Shown here piece by piece: positions 32,833 to 33,967 of a stretch of 33,967 nucleotides of DNA. Positions within the stretch are counted from its first letter, which is position 1. Each line of letters begins with the position of its first letter. A program made the translations under genes and the position numbers. The DNA comes from an uncultured Clostridia bacterium (GTDB lineage Bacteria > Bacillota > Clostridia > TANB77 > CAG-508), in contig CANQZP010000004.1 of assembly GCA_947628395.1 (NCBI GenBank), positions 1 through 33,967 on the forward strand, given 5' to 3'. The notes beneath the pieces were generated by a model. That model made no database searches. It was given only the letters and a program-made list of their open reading frames with translations, and was not told where the DNA came from.

Positions 32833-33783
32833 ATGTTATTGCATTTAGATAAAGAAAATTTTAAAAAATTAATAGATATAATAAGTAATAGAACTGGTAT
32901 TGGCTCAGATATTATAGAAAAAGATTATTATGTTTGCAGTATACTAAAAGAATTATCTGAAAAACAAGATGAATTGCAAGCATATTTTAAAGGTGGAACA
33001 GCAATTTATAAAATATTAGACACAATGAATCGTTTTTCAGAAGATATAGATTTAACAGTAAAAGTACTTCCAGAACAATCAAATACAAAAAATAGAAAAA
33101 GATTAAAAGAATCAGCTTTAGGGTATAAAATTTCTGAATTAGAATTATCAAAAGATGAGTGCATTGATAATAAAGGAAGTGTTACAGGTATATATAGATA
33201 TGATTCCATTTATAATATAAATGAGGCTCCTTTACATAGGGCTGGCATAATTCAAGTAGAGGCAACTTCTTTTACTGTTAGTGAGCCTTTCGATAAATAT
33301 ACTATAGAGCCACTTATATATAAATTATCTAATGAAAATGAAAAAAATGTATTAGAAAGTCAGTTTGAAATATCAAAGTTTGATATAAATATTATTAAGC
33401 TTGAAAGAATGTTTATAGATAAAATTTTCGCAGCAGAATTTTATTATATAAGAAAGATGTATAATGATGTTTCTAAACATTTATACGATATTTCAGTATT
33501 ATCACAAAATGAAAATATTGAAAAATTATTAAAAAATAAAGATGAAATGGAAAAATTGATTTTTTATAAAAGAGAAGAAGAAAAGGTTAGAATTGGTGGT
33601 ATTGATAGTAATACAAAAATAAAAGATTTTAATTACTTTAAATTAGATTTTAATGATGAACTTATACAAGAATTTAATAATATGCAATATAAATATGTTC
33701 TTGATGATAAATATAAAATTACAATGGATTATACTAAAAATGTAATATTAGAAATTTATAATTTTATAAAAAAGTGTTTTTAA
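32833..33783 (+). CDS. AbiEii-like nucleotidyltransferase toxin
   Basis: Protein of 316 residues in the AbiEii/MenA nucleotidyltransferase family. Visible motifs are KGGTAIYKIL (residues 53-62), the catalytic RFSEDIDLT (67-75, Asp71 and Asp73), KLERMFIDKIFA (about 186-199) and KHLYDISVL (about 215-223). Members of this family add nucleotides to target RNA (MenA modifies tRNA 3' ends) and stop growth, giving phage defence or plasmid maintenance. Length is typical. It is the second gene of the operon, GGAGAGGG ribosome site, ending inside a terminator stem. Confidence 0.88.
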   Translation: MLLHLDKENFKKLIDIISNRTGIGSDIIEKDYYVCSILKELSEKQDELQAYFKGGTAIYKILDTMNRFSEDIDLTVKVLPEQSNTKNRKRLKESALGYKISELELSKDECIDNKGSVTGIYRYDSIYNINEAPLHRAGIIQVEATSFTVSEPFDKYTIEPLIYKLSNENEKNVLESQFEISKFDINIIKLERMFIDKIFAAEFYYIRKMYNDVSKHLYDISVLSQNENIEKLLKNKDEMEKLIFYKREEEKVRIGGIDSNTKIKDFNYFKLDFNDELIQEFNNMQYKYVLDDKYKITMDYTKNVILEIYNFIKKCF

Positions 33784-33807
33784 TAATTTCAATAAGAACA
33801 CTTTTTT
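33768..33807 (+). terminator. Terminator of the toxin-antitoxin operon
   Basis: Stem AAAAAAGTGTT (33768-33778) / AACACTTTTTT (33797-33807). The left arm overlaps the last codons of the toxin gene, and the right arm ends in T6. Confidence 0.75.
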
Positions 33808-33917
33808 GTTACTGAAGTCATAAGCCAAAGAAGTAATGTCCTACGTAATAAAAAATATTTAATAAATATACTCGAAATTATTAACAAAATAAACTAAAAA
33901 ATAAATTAAAAATTTTT

Positions 33918-33960
33918 AAAATAAACTAAAAGTTTTTTATAACATTTAGTTTATTTTTTT
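33918..33960. terminator. AT-only hairpin with T-run at the window end
   Basis: Perfect 13-bp stem AAAATAAACTAAA (33918-33930) / TTTAGTTTATTTT (33945-33957) followed by T3. It probably terminates a transcript from one side. I see no gene between 33784 and the end of the window. Confidence 0.55.
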
Positions 33961-33967
33961 ACACAAT

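Overview
The window is AT-rich (roughly 70% A+T by eye), uses the standard code (TGG for Trp, no internal TGA) and has strong AGGAG-type ribosome sites. It carries Gram-positive sortase substrates throughout. This suggests a low-GC Firmicute, most likely an uncultured gut-type Clostridia or relative; a species call is not possible from the sequence alone.

Layout. (1) 1-124 is a nested palindromic element, followed by a multidrug/lipid-type ABC exporter half (157-2025) and a GC-rich inverted repeat (2072-2171) that is foreign in composition. (2) 2369-5704 is a compact pilus cluster: an LPSTG backbone pilin, a class C (pilin-polymerising) sortase and a small IPKTG pilin, closed by a terminator. 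(3) 6070-12247 is a second surface cluster: an 1811-residue LPLTG adhesin whose von Willebrand A domain is split by a LamG-like domain, followed 4 bp later by a class B sortase. (4) 12422-30553 is one uninterrupted 6043-codon gene for a giant surface protein. Its order is N-terminal membrane segment, Ig-like region, four SpaA/Cna_B-type domains, two beta-helix modules with about 44 GLUG-type repeats, one Cna_B and about three MucBP-like domains, five tandem ~330-residue blocks (one D2-like plus two Cna_B each), further Cna_B and D2-like domains, and a C-terminal KTG sorting-like signal with membrane helix and basic tail. (5) 30717-33783 is unrelated to the surface genes by sequence: a cytoplasmic transglutaminase-fold protein with a plausible Cys-His-Asp triad, a degenerate tRNA-Lys(CTT) on the minus strand, and an AbiE-like two-gene toxin-antitoxin operon.

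How the genes may work together (inference). The class C sortase would polymerise the LPSTG pilin. The VWA/LamG protein looks like an adhesive tip or ligand-binding subunit. The class B sortase may handle the KTG-type signals (IPKTG, EIKTG). The giant protein would be a long stalk made rigid by many Lys-Asn isopeptide bonds, carrying beta-helical display surfaces. The promoters in front of the pilin operon and the VWA operon share the same unusual -35 region (TTATATGCAAAA, exactly 14 nt before the -10), which argues that the two clusters are co-regulated. The most unusual content is this two-sortase, four-substrate locus with the 6043-residue protein.
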